The position numbers and the translations under genes are program-made. A model generated the notes under the pieces. That model saw only the letters and a list, made by a program, of their open reading frames with translations. It did no database searches and had not been told where the DNA came from. A stretch of 64,000 nucleotides of DNA from Blakeslea trispora (Eukaryota > Mucoromycota > Mucoromycetes > Mucorales > Choanephoraceae): assembly GCA_025331445.1 (NCBI GenBank), contig JAIWNE010000046.1, forward strand, positions 169,281 through 233,280, read 5' to 3'. This document shows, piece by piece, positions 45,101 to 56,151 of the stretch. Position 1 is the stretch's first letter. Every line of letters begins with the position of its first letter.

Positions 45101-45999
45101 AAGTGTTGCTCGTCAAAAGTACGCTGTTCACAAGTTGGATATGATGCGTAAAGAGAAAGCAGCTGTTGTTATTCAAAAGAATTGGAGAAGATACATTGCT
45201 CGCAAGAAATACTTGCAGACACGCCAAACTATTATTCAGACCCAAGCAGGTAAATATCGTTTTCTTTTCAAAAGAACGAGCAAATGACTGATTCCTTTTT
45301 TTTTAAGCTATCCGCGGTATTATTTCCAGAAAGAAACATGCTACACTTAAGCGCGATCGTGCTATCGTTATGATTCAGAAGGTAGCACGTGGCTATTTGG
45401 CTCGCAAGAAATACCAAGCTACTCGACAATACATTATTCAGGTCCAAACATGCATTCGTCGCCGCCAAGCTCGCCGTCAATTGATCGTTCTTCGAGCAGA
45501 AGCTCGTTCAGTGAGTCACCTGAAGGAAGCCTCCTATAAGCTTGAATCTCGTGTGGTCGATCTTATTCAGAATTTGACACAACAACGCGAGGAAAAGTCC
45601 CGTTTAAAGTTAAAAGCAGTTGAATTGGAAAATCAAGTACGTTCTTGGATTGACAAATACGACAAGTTGAATCAAAAATCAAAGGAGATCGAGAGTACCA
45701 TTGGAAGTGGCATTCCTATCAACAATGATGTTACAGCCAAGAGTGATGCCTGGACAGCTCTTAAATCACAACGAGACTCACTTCAGGCCGAATACATGTC
45801 ATCACTTAACCAGATCAAGTCTCAAGACAAAGAATTGATGCGACTAAAAGAAGAGTTGTTGAGTCAAAAGAACGATGTAGCCAAGTTGAAGGTAGCTTCT
45901 AAAGGAGGCTTCAAGAAGAGCGATGGCGACATTAGCGAACTAAAAAACCAGATCTCAGCACTCAAAGCACAATCTGAATACAAACTTTATGTACAATAA
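42148..45999 (+). CDS. Class V-type myosin heavy chain lacking the cargo-binding (DIL) domain
   Basis: Ten exons (42148-42309, 42374-42503, 42584-42821, 42914-43038, 43103-43302, 43356-43955, 44017-44708, 44768-44915, 44973-45249, 45308-45999) give 1087 residues. An SH3-like N-terminus leads into the motor: the P-loop Gly-Glu-Ser-Gly-Ala-Gly-Lys-Thr is split across an intron, with switch I Asn-Asp-Asn-Ser-Ser-Arg-Phe-Gly and switch II Asp-Ile-Tyr-Gly-Phe-Glu. A converter region and about six IQ motifs (Ile-Gln-Lys-Asn..Arg) follow, then a coiled coil of about 150 residues. The motor moves along actin, and the class V lever arm binds calmodulin-like light chains. The frame stops at TAA (45997-45999) right after the coiled coil. 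Yeast Myo2 is about 1570 residues and ends in a dilute (DIL) domain, for which nothing is seen in the next 900 bp. The product should dimerise but could not hold cargo in the usual way. Confidence 0.9.
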
Positions 46000-46941
46000 T
46001 TCTCATTAGCTTATGAGACAATCCCTTATCTTCTTTATTTCCCGCCCACAATTTTTTTTTAAAAAAACGGTTTATATTTTTTCTTAAATTAAAATATACC
46101 ATAATGATCCAATGCAATAAATTAGCTCGTCTTATCTTTCCACACTTTACGGGTAATACAAATCATTTTGACGTCTTGTGTAATGAAATAAACAATGAAT
46201 AAAAAGTAACTTTTAATGAATTTTAACCATCACTTTAAAAGGGAAAAAAATAAAAAGAGCAACTGATTTCATAGGTCATATAGCTTGATGCACGTTCGCC
46301 GATTAAAGAGGCGGTTACAGGCATCCAAGTAAAAAGCAAATTTCCTCGCTAGTTTGAAACAATTGCTTGTTCTACTTGTCAAGTTTATTGAATCGCTTAC
46401 CATTGTCAGACAACAGCCTTTTTTTTTTTCTTTTTTCTTTTTAGCTTAGCTCAAGTTACAATTAGTAATACAGCCAAGCCTCAACAAACCCCGTCCAATT
46501 TACAGTTGATTCTGGAAAAATCCCTTGGGGGTCTTTCAAACAGCATTTGAGCTCCAGTGCTAAAATGTCTGAATCAATAGGGTCTTAAGCTATCGATAAA
46601 AAAAGCTAAATTACTTTTAGTCCCATCTCGCTGCCAAATTCTCAGCTGCTTCAACATGCTACTAATAATCGATATTAGCATGCCATTGTCTGTTTCAGGT
46701 ATCAACAAATACGCACCTACCTTGAGATATATGACTCAGAAACTTTAGGTTTATGGCAATTTTTTAAGAATTTGAGTAAACACAAGAAAAAGGCTAAAAA
46801 AAAAACGTTTCTGCGCTGACCTAGATATCATAATTCATTATACTAGAAAGGGCCTTCTGCCTATTGTTAACATCTATTTCATTGTTTTCAGTTTGATGTA
46901 CAGTATTAAGTTTGTCTAACCAGAGACAATGCTTTCACAGT
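46000..46941. other. Intergenic stretch between convergent genes
   Basis: AT-rich, with no supported gene. I looked for a continuation of the myosin (DIL domain) on the plus strand and saw none. Confidence 0.5.
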
Positions 46942-47925
46942 TTATTTTGCTTTTTGGTATGCTAATCTAGTTTCTAATTGATCAATTCTATTCATGAGTT
47001 GTGTTAGTGCATCCTGCTCTTTGTTCGTTGGAGAAGGTGACACAGAGGGTGAGATAGGCCTATCTTTAGATGAAGCACGATACTCTAGCCTTGAGATGCG
47101 GTCGGCACACTTGCGTAAATGACCTTCGAATTGTTGATCTACTGTATCACGTACTTGCTTACGAACAAGAGACTCTATCATACTAGTCGAAGACTGCAAG
47201 GTTTGCATCAAGGAGGATGAGCGGCGAATCTGATCATCTAATGTCGATTTCAATGCTCTTGTTTGTTCAATATGGTCATATAGAAACTCAAATGGCTGTA
47301 AGAATTTTTGTTTTTGGGTAATGGCAGGATTGATGTTGTATTGCGAAGGTGGTGTAGGTGATGCAGAATGAGTGTGTTTACGTGTATTATTAGTGGTATT
47401 AGTATGTGTATTAACTGTAGTGTTGATATGGGTAAAGGTATTGTTGATACTAGGTGTATTGAGATGCGGTGTACGAGGAAGACAAGCTGGCTTTGTTGTT
47501 TTCAAGGCGTTGCTAGAATGTAACTTGTTCTGTTGACTCCAAGCAGGCTGCTGCGAAGGAACAATAGGAGGGCTTGGAAATCTTGCTTGTATCGAAGTCT
47601 GGGGCCATGGAGCAGAAATGGCAGAAGCAGTAGCAGGCACTACAAGGCGCCGATAATTTGACTTCAAGGTGGCTGTAGGTGGAGACCTCTTGACGACCTT
47701 GTTCAGGAGTTTGGTAGAACGAACTTGAAGAGGATGGGCAGTCGATCGTTTTAGTGGAGCTGATTGAATGCTGTGAGCTGCTGCTTCATTGTATGAGGAA
47801 GTCAATATAGTCAAATTCTTTGTATGACCATGTTTGGGAGCCAAGCGTTTCAACAAAAGTGAAGAAGGCTTTGGCAGTTTACTAGATTCTTCGTCTTCAA
47901 TGTCGTCGTGTGGATAAGTAGCCAT
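46942..47925 (-). CDS. Unrecognised protein with disordered N-terminus and C-terminal coiled coil
   Basis: A single-exon frame of 327 residues from the ATG at 47925. The first 200 residues are basic and rich in Ser, Thr, Pro and Asn, with a low-complexity Asn/Thr/His stretch at about 165-195. Residues about 210-327 look helical, with a Glu/Leu/Arg pattern and a final Gln-Leu-Glu-Thr-Arg-Leu typical of a coiled coil. There is no signal peptide, membrane segment or known domain. It is head-to-head with the small gene at 48015 across 89 bp. A structural or scaffold role is possible but not shown. Confidence 0.65.
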   Translation of the reverse strand: MATYPHDDIEDEESSKLPKPSSLLLKRLAPKHGHTKNLTILTSSYNEAAAHSIQSAPLKRSTAHPLQVRSTKLLNKVVKRSPPTATLKSNYRRLVVPATASAISAPWPQTSIQARFPSPPIVPSQQPAWSQQNKLHSSNALKTTKPACLPRTPHLNTPSINNTFTHINTTVNTHTNTTNNTRKHTHSASPTPPSQYNINPAITQKQKFLQPFEFLYDHIEQTRALKSTLDDQIRRSSSLMQTLQSSTSMIESLVRKQVRDTVDQQFEGHLRKCADRISRLEYRASSKDRPISPSVSPSPTNKEQDALTQLMNRIDQLETRLAYQKAK

Positions 47926-48014
47926 GTTTGAATAGAAATAAAAAAAGAGTAGAAAAGAAAGGGAAAATGACAGATTCTTTATTCTAAATGAGATATGTAT
48001 TTATAGTTACTCTA
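47926..48014. promoter_or_regulatory. Compact divergent promoter (89 bp)
   Basis: The two start codons at 47925 (minus) and 48015 (plus) leave only 89 bp of purine-rich DNA, which must carry both promoters if both calls are right. Confidence 0.4.
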
Positions 48015-48382
48015 ATGGCGTACAAAGAAGATAATATAATAAATTTGGATCGACCATTTTGCAGTAATGTAACACCCATTCAAAAAAAGAAAAAGCGCCC
48101 CTCTAAAAATAAAAGGAGCACAGTTATAGAAAAACGCCCTGCTTGCAGAAATAAATTTATTCTTTTTAATTTTTAGAATCCAGACAAGTTCGTTTAAATA
48201 AGCAACAAGAGCTTCTTTGTCTCTATTATAAGCATTGGGAGCACAAATATGAGAACATTATGCAAACACATGCATATGACCATATAGTTCTGGAGAGTTA
48301 TATACAAGCAAATGATAATAACGTAAACATTAATGAAAGCAATATGACAAGAATTAATCGCCAATTTTGTACAATTAAATAA
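48015..48382 (+). CDS. Small unrecognised protein, two exons
   Basis: Exon 48015-48063 and exon 48177-48382 join in phase over an intron with GTAATG donor and TTTTTAG acceptor, giving 84 residues. Reading through the donor instead gives a shorter dead-end product. The protein is polar, with a helical middle (Gln-Gln-Glu-Leu-Leu-Cys-Leu-Tyr-Tyr-Lys-His-Trp) and Asn-rich end. An in-frame ATG at 47988 would add nine residues. No family recognised. Confidence 0.4.
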
Positions 48383-51300
48383 AAGAGGGACGATATTATC
48401 ACGGAGGTAAACTCTTCCGTTCTGAATTATTTTAGTCTGATGATGATACGCAAATACACGTTATCTCATTTATCTGTTGCACATTGAAAACTCTTTACAC
48501 TTCTGCTTAGCTCTCTGTACTCAATTTATTGGTAGTCGTCCTCCTCGCTTGGCCCATATTATCAGCTTTTTTTTTTTTTATGATTTTGAAAAAAGAGTCT
48601 TCTACAAAGCAAAGCCAATTTGCCGCTAGTTTACTTTGATCGTCCCTAATTAATCATTTAGATAACATTTATTCTATCTAGACCTACTCATTGTTGTCGA
48701 TCATATGGCTGATGAAGTGAACACAACCCCCTTGGACTTAATGCAACTTCTTACTATACATTTGTTTTGGCACTGTACTAGATTAATTAAAATCAGTCAT
48801 ACTTGGCGGGAACGAAACCATATCCGTCATATACTCGAATCAGGAAAGAAGTTCAACATAATGAATACAGACAATCAATAGTCTATTTGGTCTAAGCCTT
48901 GGAATTCGAACTATTTCGAATCACTTGGGGTCCACAGACTATTTCATCTGCTTATTAACTCCCAAGATATGTTTAATCTAGCATCTTTGTCTATATTAGT
49001 TAATTCTAGGTGAAATCAGAGCAAATTGTACCACTTTGATCAATTACAGATTTATCATAATAAACAACATACAGTATCATAAATTACAAGTAAAGTGATA
49101 TTTTTGCAATGAGCACAGCCCTTGTGTTGTTAGAAGAGTATTACAATGGTATAAAAGCGAAGGAACATAGGCTCAATGGTATGAATTTAGATCTCTAACC
49201 TCTTAAAGGACCATTTCAACAAATGAACATATCAATTATGTGAACAATTTATGGCGGGTAAATTATCGTTTGTATCCCACAAAATGTTTCAAAAAATGAC
49301 GAAATTTGACTTGATGAATGAATATAAAGTCTTCTTTATCTGTAGGCTTCTTTCCCTTAGTATGTACGTTAAAAATATATATGTATATTTGAAATGGACA
49401 ACATATGCTAACGAAAAAGAGACTATACATTTCAATGACTCAAATATTCTACCACATCTTTAAAAAAAATAGGATTTATTGTTAAATAAGTCAAAATCAA
49501 AGTCCAAACGCCGAGAGCTTATCATAGCAACTTACTCTCAGGATCGATGTACGCGTTTCAAGATGCCGTAGCTTAATTGATGAAACTTTAATGCTATCAT
49601 GCGATTCTATTATATATTTCTTATATCAGTATAAACTTTTGAGCGAGACTGTAAAGTCTGCATTTCATTTGATCTCAAAAAGTCTGCATGACTTTTGAAC
49701 AACCTTATATTAGTAGTCTAAACCTCATGGTTGACTGACACTTTTGACCTCAAGAAAGGCCTTTTAAATAACCACTATTAGAAGTTCATAACAAAAAAAA
49801 ACTCCAGTGTTGTTTGCCATTCATTCTGCTGTTTTTCTTTGAAAAGAAGGACAGCAGACTAATGTTTTTTTTGTTAACAATCAATGATCCCTCCTTCTTC
49901 CCTAAATAGTACAGTGTATATCCATCTTTGATTGTTTCTAATCAATACAGTATTGTCGTACAGCAATTGTTTCTGTAAAGTCAGAATTATCCGTAAACAA
50001 ACTTCTACAAATAGCATTTACAGCAATCAAAACAAGGACGATATTGTACGACACATTGTTATGAACGTTACCTAATAATTCATACGTCTTGAATTAAAAA
50101 AAAAAAATTCTTATTATGTATACATTGGCCGACGTTTCATAACCAATCACAAGTTGACTAATAGTTCAAGAAAAGAAAAATACAATATCGTATTGTTAAT
50201 TGCATCATGAAACGATGATAATAGTTGAATATAAAAAGATCCCCTCCCCCCTGATTTGATTATTTCTAACACTTTATAGTTTGACTCACATTTACTGTCT
50301 ATTTATATACATCTATTTTAAATCTAATTTCACATTTAAGGGTCAAGAATCTATTTAAATGTCAATTTGAACTCTACTTTTGCGGGTTTCCAATCATGGA
50401 TTTTGTCAATCTAAAGCTAAGCATTTACATAAGAAAGTAAACATAGTCTGTCGAATTTTCAGACAATAACGATCTTTATAACAAAATGCCTATCTCTCAT
50501 CTCTAGTTGATTTAAAGCATCTTCAATATCACTCAAAAGAAAAAACTTACCCTCTTCTCTTTCTTTCAAGAAAAGAGGCTACTCGAAGCAAAAGCTGACT
50601 GCTTTTTTTTTTATCCATGATTCTATTGCCTCTCTTAACTGGTATGTAAACTTACAGAATAGAAACTTGGCAACTGTCAAGAACATTTTCTATGCATGAA
50701 GCCTTGTTCAATGGACTCTTTGCAGCTCTTATTTTAGCAATAGCTGAATATTTATTATAATGAGCAATCGTCAGCAAATGCCAAAACAAACTATTTGATG
50801 ACTGAGATTAGACATGACAGAGTCAACGCCTTCAATAAGACAATTTCTGTAGTTATATCGAGACAAAAGTGACATTTGATTTGGTTGCGCATGTATGACC
50901 ATCATAGAGGGTGTTGACAGAAAGAGTAAGGGGGGATATATTAGACTACCTCGGTTTAATATTAAAGTAAAATCAACAATGAATAGTACAGATTTCTATC
51001 ATTAGTATGACTACATGTGCTATACAAAAATGGCAAACGTATATTGTTGTAAGATTGACATGCTACATTAGCGTCTAGATATTTCTTTTTAAAGATGTTA
51101 TATTGAAACGAAAGATTGGAGAAATAAAAGTTGCATGACTTGTTTGGCTTACAAGCTAATTGTACTACTTTCAATAATTTTGATTGTACAAGAATTTAAA
51201 TGTTTGGTTTATCTAGAAACACATGCTTGATATTATTACAGTGCTACTAAGCTTAAATATTCTAGAACTTATCAAAACTTTGAAGTTTTTCACTGCATCT

Positions 51301-51537
51301 CAAAATAAGAAAAGCACAATTCTAGAGCGAGAGCATTGTTCTTTAGTTTTTTTTTAAACTAATTTATCTCTCTAGTATTTTCTTTTTCCTCTGCAAAACT
51401 TTTGTGCATAGGATTTAACGTTGAGCAGTTCCTTCATTTTTTGGCCAAGGTACAATGGGGGAGAGATCAATATCGAAATCTATGTAATCATATAACGAGG
51501 CTGTTTTTATTTGGCGTCTGTTCGCGTTTGCGAAACT
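48383..51537. other. Gene-poor AT-rich stretch of about 3.1 kb
   Basis: No supported gene. TGTCGTACA at 49955 and its reverse complement ending at 50053 bound a 99-bp segment that could be a tiny TIR element. Short open frames (49251-49463, 50962-51174) have no recognisable content. Confidence 0.4.
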
Positions 51538-51862
51538 ATGCCTCGATTAAACAAGAGAGCTCAGCAGCTCAAATCATTGAAAAAAGAAGAGAAGGCTTCC
51601 CAAGAAAAACAATGATAGTGTTGATCCATCTCTTCTTTATCTTTCTCTTTTCCTTGTTGTCTTTTCTCTCTCTTTACAATCATGAAAAGAAAGAAAAAGC
51701 TCTAGCTCGTCAGATTCAAGAGCAAGGTAAGGTATAAATAGACTCAATACGATGTAAAGTTATTGATTTAATATTTAACACAATCAAGGTGCCTCCTCTT
51801 GGCGATTCAGACGATGACTTCCAGGCAATTGCGCCAGCTCGTTTAAAAACCAAAAGACAAAA
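51538..51862 (+). pseudogene. Unknown gene fragment, N-terminal
   Basis: From the ATG at 51538 a Lys/Gln-rich helical stretch (Met-Pro-Arg-Leu-Asn-Lys-Arg-Ala-Gln-Gln) runs to a stop at 51613. Further open pieces (about 51693-51730 and 51790-51862) splice in phase over a GTATAA..CAAG intron and read Ala-Arg-Gln-Ile-Gln-Glu-Gln then Leu-Gly-Asp-Ser-Asp-Asp-Asp-Phe. It probably is the start of a repeated gene joined by deletion to the Fanzor tail that follows. Confidence 0.35.
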
Positions 51863-51955
51863 GGTTTGTCACCTTCTCCTCATGATTCAGGTAAGCTCAA
51901 ATAAGAAATAAGTATACTTATGCCTTTTATATTTATTTGCAACAGATAGACTTCT

Positions 51956-52321
51956 TTGCCTACCGCCCAGAATACCTATGAAATCACAGAAAGGTTATTG
52001 CACGGAAGCAAGAAATATGTCAATGATAGAGCTGTTGATTCTAAGCAAGCAAAACAAAATAGTCATACGAAACTTGTTTATGCTGATAAATATGTTGCAA
52101 GCCAAGTTTGTAACAAGTGTCAGACAAGGACATTGGAGAATATAGCTGACATAAATACATTGCGAAAAGTATATACGAACCTCAAGTGCAAATCTTATAG
52201 CGCGGTATGGAGTCACAATGTCAATGTTGCCAAGAACATTCACCATGTCTTCACAGATCAAGCAAACCGCAATAAAGAAAGAACATCTATCTTTCAAATA
52301 CATCCCCTTTTAACACGGTAG
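51956..52321 (+). pseudogene. C-terminal remnant of a Fanzor (TnpB-like) RNA-guided nuclease
   Basis: About 121 codons match the end of Fanzor/TnpB proteins: a strand ending Tyr-Ala-Asp-Lys-Tyr-Val-Ala-Ser-Gln, a zinc ribbon whose first knuckle Val-Cys-Asn-Lys-Cys is intact, then the second knuckle and the RuvC-III motif. In TnpB-type proteins the second knuckle is Cys-x2-Cys and the last catalytic Asp sits in Arg-Asp-Val-Asn-Ala-Ala-Lys-Asn. Here they read Cys-Lys-Ser-Tyr and His-Asn-Val-Asn-Val-Ala-Lys-Asn, so one zinc ligand and the catalytic Asp are lost. The RuvC-I and -II parts are missing upstream. It is therefore a dead fragment. Fanzors are carried by fungal transposons. No conserved noncoding 3' end (omega RNA) could be judged from one copy. 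Confidence 0.65.
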
Positions 52322-53132
52322 CCATAACATTGTCATGCTCTTTATAGTCTGCAAGTGATTAGAAAAATGCGTTAATATTGAAACAAACTGACATTTCTGT
52401 GCATTTAAATCTGACAGGACTATAGTAAGGCTTATGAAAAATCTTGCTAATAGTTATCATTTGCTACTATCTCTATTTTTCTTGTTATGTAGATGCAATT
52501 ATAGGAGGCAAGCAAACATTTGTATTTTGAGCTATTAGAAAAAAAAAAGGGTGTTTTGTTCATATTTATCCTATAGTAGAAGCTGAGAAATCAAAGAGTT
52601 ATATTAATAGAAGATGCAAATAATGATTATCTGTTGATGTGCCATGATTGGTACTAAATGCGTATATAATTGAGATAGAACCAGATCGACATAGTTTAGT
52701 GCTTAATACTATTTTCTTTGTACTTTACAAGGAATTATTACAATATAAATTGTTAATTTTGCTATTCATGTTTCTTTGATAGTTAACAGATCATAGCTTT
52801 TTTTTTTGTTAATATAGGGGTCATTTAGAGATAGAATATAGGTTGGTCGAAAGCACTACTAAGTGATTTATATGAATTTAATGTCACAAATCAAGTGAGG
52901 CTAATGAATGGCATTCAAGGCTTTCTCGTTTATACCATTGAGTTCAACCTTTTTTTGTGATTTGCACATATCTCGTTATCACTTGAACTTATTCATTTAT
53001 GCACAGTACAATACCCCTCCCCTTCATTTCTCTCCTATATACCTGCTATAGAAATTCAGTGGCAAAAATTAAGCTTTTTTTTTAGCAGTAAATGACCAAT
53101 CCTTTTTTTTTTTTGCTTTTTATTGATGAGTT
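52322..53132. other. Intergenic stretch
   Basis: AT-rich with T- and A-homopolymers; nothing recognisable. Confidence 0.5.
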
Positions 53133-53432
53133 TCATACACTTAATGTATACGATTCGGATGTCTTGTTTAGTTCTACAGCAAGTGATCGTCTCTTTTTTG
53201 GTGTTGTCTTTTTGATGATATCTGTGAATAGTGATGGTACGCCCGGCTTATGCGAAGAAGGAGTTGGATGAGAAGATCTTTTATGTATATCTGCATATAC
53301 CCCGTCTTTGTAGGTAGCTTTATAATGGTCCTTGTTTTTGAATTCAAACCCGGATTGTCCTTCTCGGCGCTTTGTATATTGATTGACTTGATATAAATCA
53401 TACTGAGATTTTAATTTATCAATGAGTCCCAT
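53133..53432 (-). CDS. Small unrecognised basic protein (99 residues)
   Basis: ATG at 53432 (Met-Gly-Leu-Ile-Asp-Lys-Leu), stop at 53133. The frame stays open upstream of this ATG, but that part is low-complexity and lies in the T/C-rich leader, so the internal ATG is the better start. The protein is basic, with [14 protein letters not shown] and a C-terminal Lys-Lys-Arg-Arg. The Met-Gly start could allow N-myristoylation, but that is a guess. No domain recognised. Confidence 0.5.
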   Translation of the reverse strand: MGLIDKLKSQYDLYQVNQYTKRREGQSGFEFKNKDHYKATYKDGVYADIHKRSSHPTPSSHKPGVPSLFTDIIKKTTPKKRRSLAVELNKTSESYTLSV

Positions 53433-55592
53433 AATGTGCAATAGAAAAGTAGTTTTGGAAAGAAAATTGTTAGGTTCAATAATAAGAGAATTGAAGCTAG
53501 AGGCAAGTGATAAAGGGCAGTAAAAAAAAGAAGAAGAAAGAAAAAGTGAGAGACAAAAAAAGAAAATCAAATGATTTGCAATGTTCACGGTACGGTTTTG
53601 TGTATCCTTCGAAAGAGATTGATTGGTTTGCTTATGTTTGGTAAAATCCAAGCTGCATGTTTTTTTAGTTTGACTCACGTGATTTGTCGAAACTTATGCT
53701 ACAACCATACTCAAAATACTGTAAAGAGCATTTCTTAACTGAGTCGTATTTTATAGAGACAGCTTGTCATGTCTTACCGTTGAAAGTTACCTAAATGATG
53801 TTGATTCTAGAAATAGCCCAAGAAGGTGCTAAATATAGGTACGCCTTTTTTTTTTACTGTTAGCTAATCAAACAAACAAGCCAATTTTCTTTTAGATGGA
53901 ACTTACCCGAGCGAAACGAAGAAAAAAAAGCCATCTATTTGGTAAGTGTCTTTAAACCAAACGTTTGTATAATAGTCAGGCTAATTTTAATATCTCTTCA
54001 GTGAATACTGTTTCTGTCTGTCAATAAGAAGATAGAAGGCTTTTGGGATAATCAAGACCTGCTTTTGCTTCCCTGAAATGAATATGATTCTATTTTTAAA
54101 AACGATTTATTTTTACCCCGGAATTTTAAGCATTTGGATGAGGTATATGTAGTGTTGGCAAAACGGGGCTAAATGATAAAGAGAATTTGACAATTCTTGT
54201 CCCCCCCCCCTCCTTCTGATAAACAATGTTTAAACCTGATTTCAGTTCAAAAGAAATCAGTTGCTTATTAAAGCATGCTCTCTATAGACATATCTTTTGT
54301 TTGTTTGTTTGTTTGTTTTAAAGTGTCATTTAGATTGGGCTGGATATGGAAATTTATAGGTTGAAATGCTCTTCTGTCAATTGCACTGCTTAAAGACCAA
54401 CAAACGAAGAAAAGAATGAAAGAGACTAAGCTGTTGAAATACGGTAGGCCTCTTTTCTTGTATTCTCTTGTTCTCAAGTGCTAATACTTGACTTGGTGGA
54501 AGGATCTCCTATGTCATAATGCTTCAGATATCTAAGCATACAAGAACACCAGCTTGTTTCAGCATTGTTACATGTCATAAAGTACTTACAACAGTAAGGA
54601 TGCACCACAATGCATTGGATTACTTTCTTCGATGACAATTCCAGAACGTCTTTGAGTATTGCTTCTGTTTCAATTTGTCATGTTCATAGGATGAATCGTA
54701 TATTCTCGAGAAATGCTACTCTTATATACTCTTAAATGGAACAGTATTTAAACGCTTGAAGCGACCATAAGTTCAGAAAATTGCTTTTATACTATATACT
54801 CTTAAATTGAGCAATTTACTGTAGCCTCAATTGATCTTCTTATGCTTAGTGCGGTCCAATGGTTACTGTTTGATGCCAAAGTACGAAAGGTAAAGACATG
54901 TTGCACATTATATGGAATGTATTATTTTAGCGAAATAAAATGGAAAGAAACATGTAGACATCGTTAACACTGTGATGTAATTTAGTACACTAAAAAAATA
55001 CTTTAAGCAAGTGAAGCGCACTCAAGAGACATTGAGTCAACATGATTCGCTGAAAAAATGGAAAAAAAATACATATTCGTCAAGATTTTAAGCAAATCCG
55101 GCAAAGTCAGTTGACTTGAGAAAGTGTGGATGAGTAGGAAAAAGGAACTCTTTTGACACCCTTTTTTTTTGTTATATTTTGTAACAAATGTTGTGCGTAA
55201 AATGATAAAATAATCTAATCCTCCCCTTTTCAGTTGGTAACCTTTATTTGAAATAAGAGATTTAATGTCAAAAGGAAAGGTGGGGAGGAGCAAATCCAGA
55301 CCTGGATGTTACTTGAGCTTAAATAATGTCATGCCTTTCGTTTTCCACATATGAAATGATGTGGTCAAACTGAAATCTTTTTTGTTCTTCCTTCATATCT
55401 CTTTTGTAATCAAATCAAAAAGATGCCAAAGTCTAATATACCAATGAAACTCTACAGATCAAACATAGCAGCATTGGCTGATATGGTTACACGACGATAT
55501 CGAGGGAATATTTAAAGGAGGATGGTGATGCTTTCTTTGTTTCTTTTCTTCTTTTCGAAACAAAAAAAAAAGTAAAATTTAACATAGCCACC
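53433..55592. other. Gene-poor stretch of about 2.2 kb
   Basis: No supported gene. A (GTTT)n run lies at 54296-54319. TATATACTCTTAAAT occurs twice in the same direction (about 54731 and 54797), the second followed by CAATTTACTGTAG. This resembles the right end of the TIR element at 10492-10664. A possible pair of exons at 53793-53940 reads only about 30 codons. The T-rich leader and AACATAGCCACC precede the next ATG. Confidence 0.4.
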
Positions 55593-55847
55593 ATGTCAAA
55601 GATACAGACTGAGCAGCCTATCCCAACTGAACAACCACAAGAAATCTATGATTCACCACCGCCTGAATACTCTCCTCAGACTGAAGCCGGATACTATCCA
55701 CCTCCGTAAGTTATACAAAGGTTCTTTTTTTTTTTGGAACAAGTGATTGATTTCTCTGCAAAAACAAAAACTAGACCACCTCAAACAATCATTATCACAC
55801 AAGAAAGACCACCAGCACAGCAAACTTGCTGTTGTTGGACTGTGTAA
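55593..55847 (+). CDS. Small Pro/Gln-rich protein with a C-terminal Cys cluster
   Basis: Two exons (55593-55705 and 55775-55847) join in phase for 61 residues. The chain is rich in Pro, Gln, Glu and Tyr (Pro-Pro-Pro-Glu-Tyr-Ser-Pro) and ends Gln-Gln-Thr-Cys-Cys-Cys-Trp-Thr-Val. Short Pro-rich proteins with a terminal Cys cluster recall the CYSTM family and may be palmitoylated at the membrane, but the cluster here is much shorter than a CYSTM module. A CCACC context precedes the ATG. Confidence 0.55.
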
Positions 55848-56151
55848 ATTAGTGTCTTTGATAACTGTTTATTTTGTCTATTAAAAAGACTACTCTTTCA
55901 TCTTTGTACTCGAAATGATGATTACTATAAAGAAAAGGGAGACTGAATAGCTTGTTTATCTTTTTTTTTTTAAAAAAAAGCTACAAATCATAGCCAAATC
56001 AATGGTTCAACAAAGAAGGGTATTTTGTTTATAACTCATGTTTAATCAACCAGAAGAGGATCTCTTATTTCCTTTTTTTTTTCTTTTTACCATTAATTTT
56101 TTTTAATATAAAAAAAGAAAGGAAAAACGTATAGCATTCTATGGTGGGGTA

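Noticed and set aside
51402..51737. 111-codon frame with a hydrophobic segment
   Set aside because: The Leu/Phe run is the T/C-rich intron read through; the spliced reading from 51538 is more sensible.
53793..53940. Possible two-exon small gene
   Set aside because: It yields only about 30 codons, then a stop after the next acceptor; not enough to support a gene.
54268..54477. Minus-strand frame with Thr-Lys-Gln-Thr repeats
   Set aside because: Created by the GTTT microsatellite.
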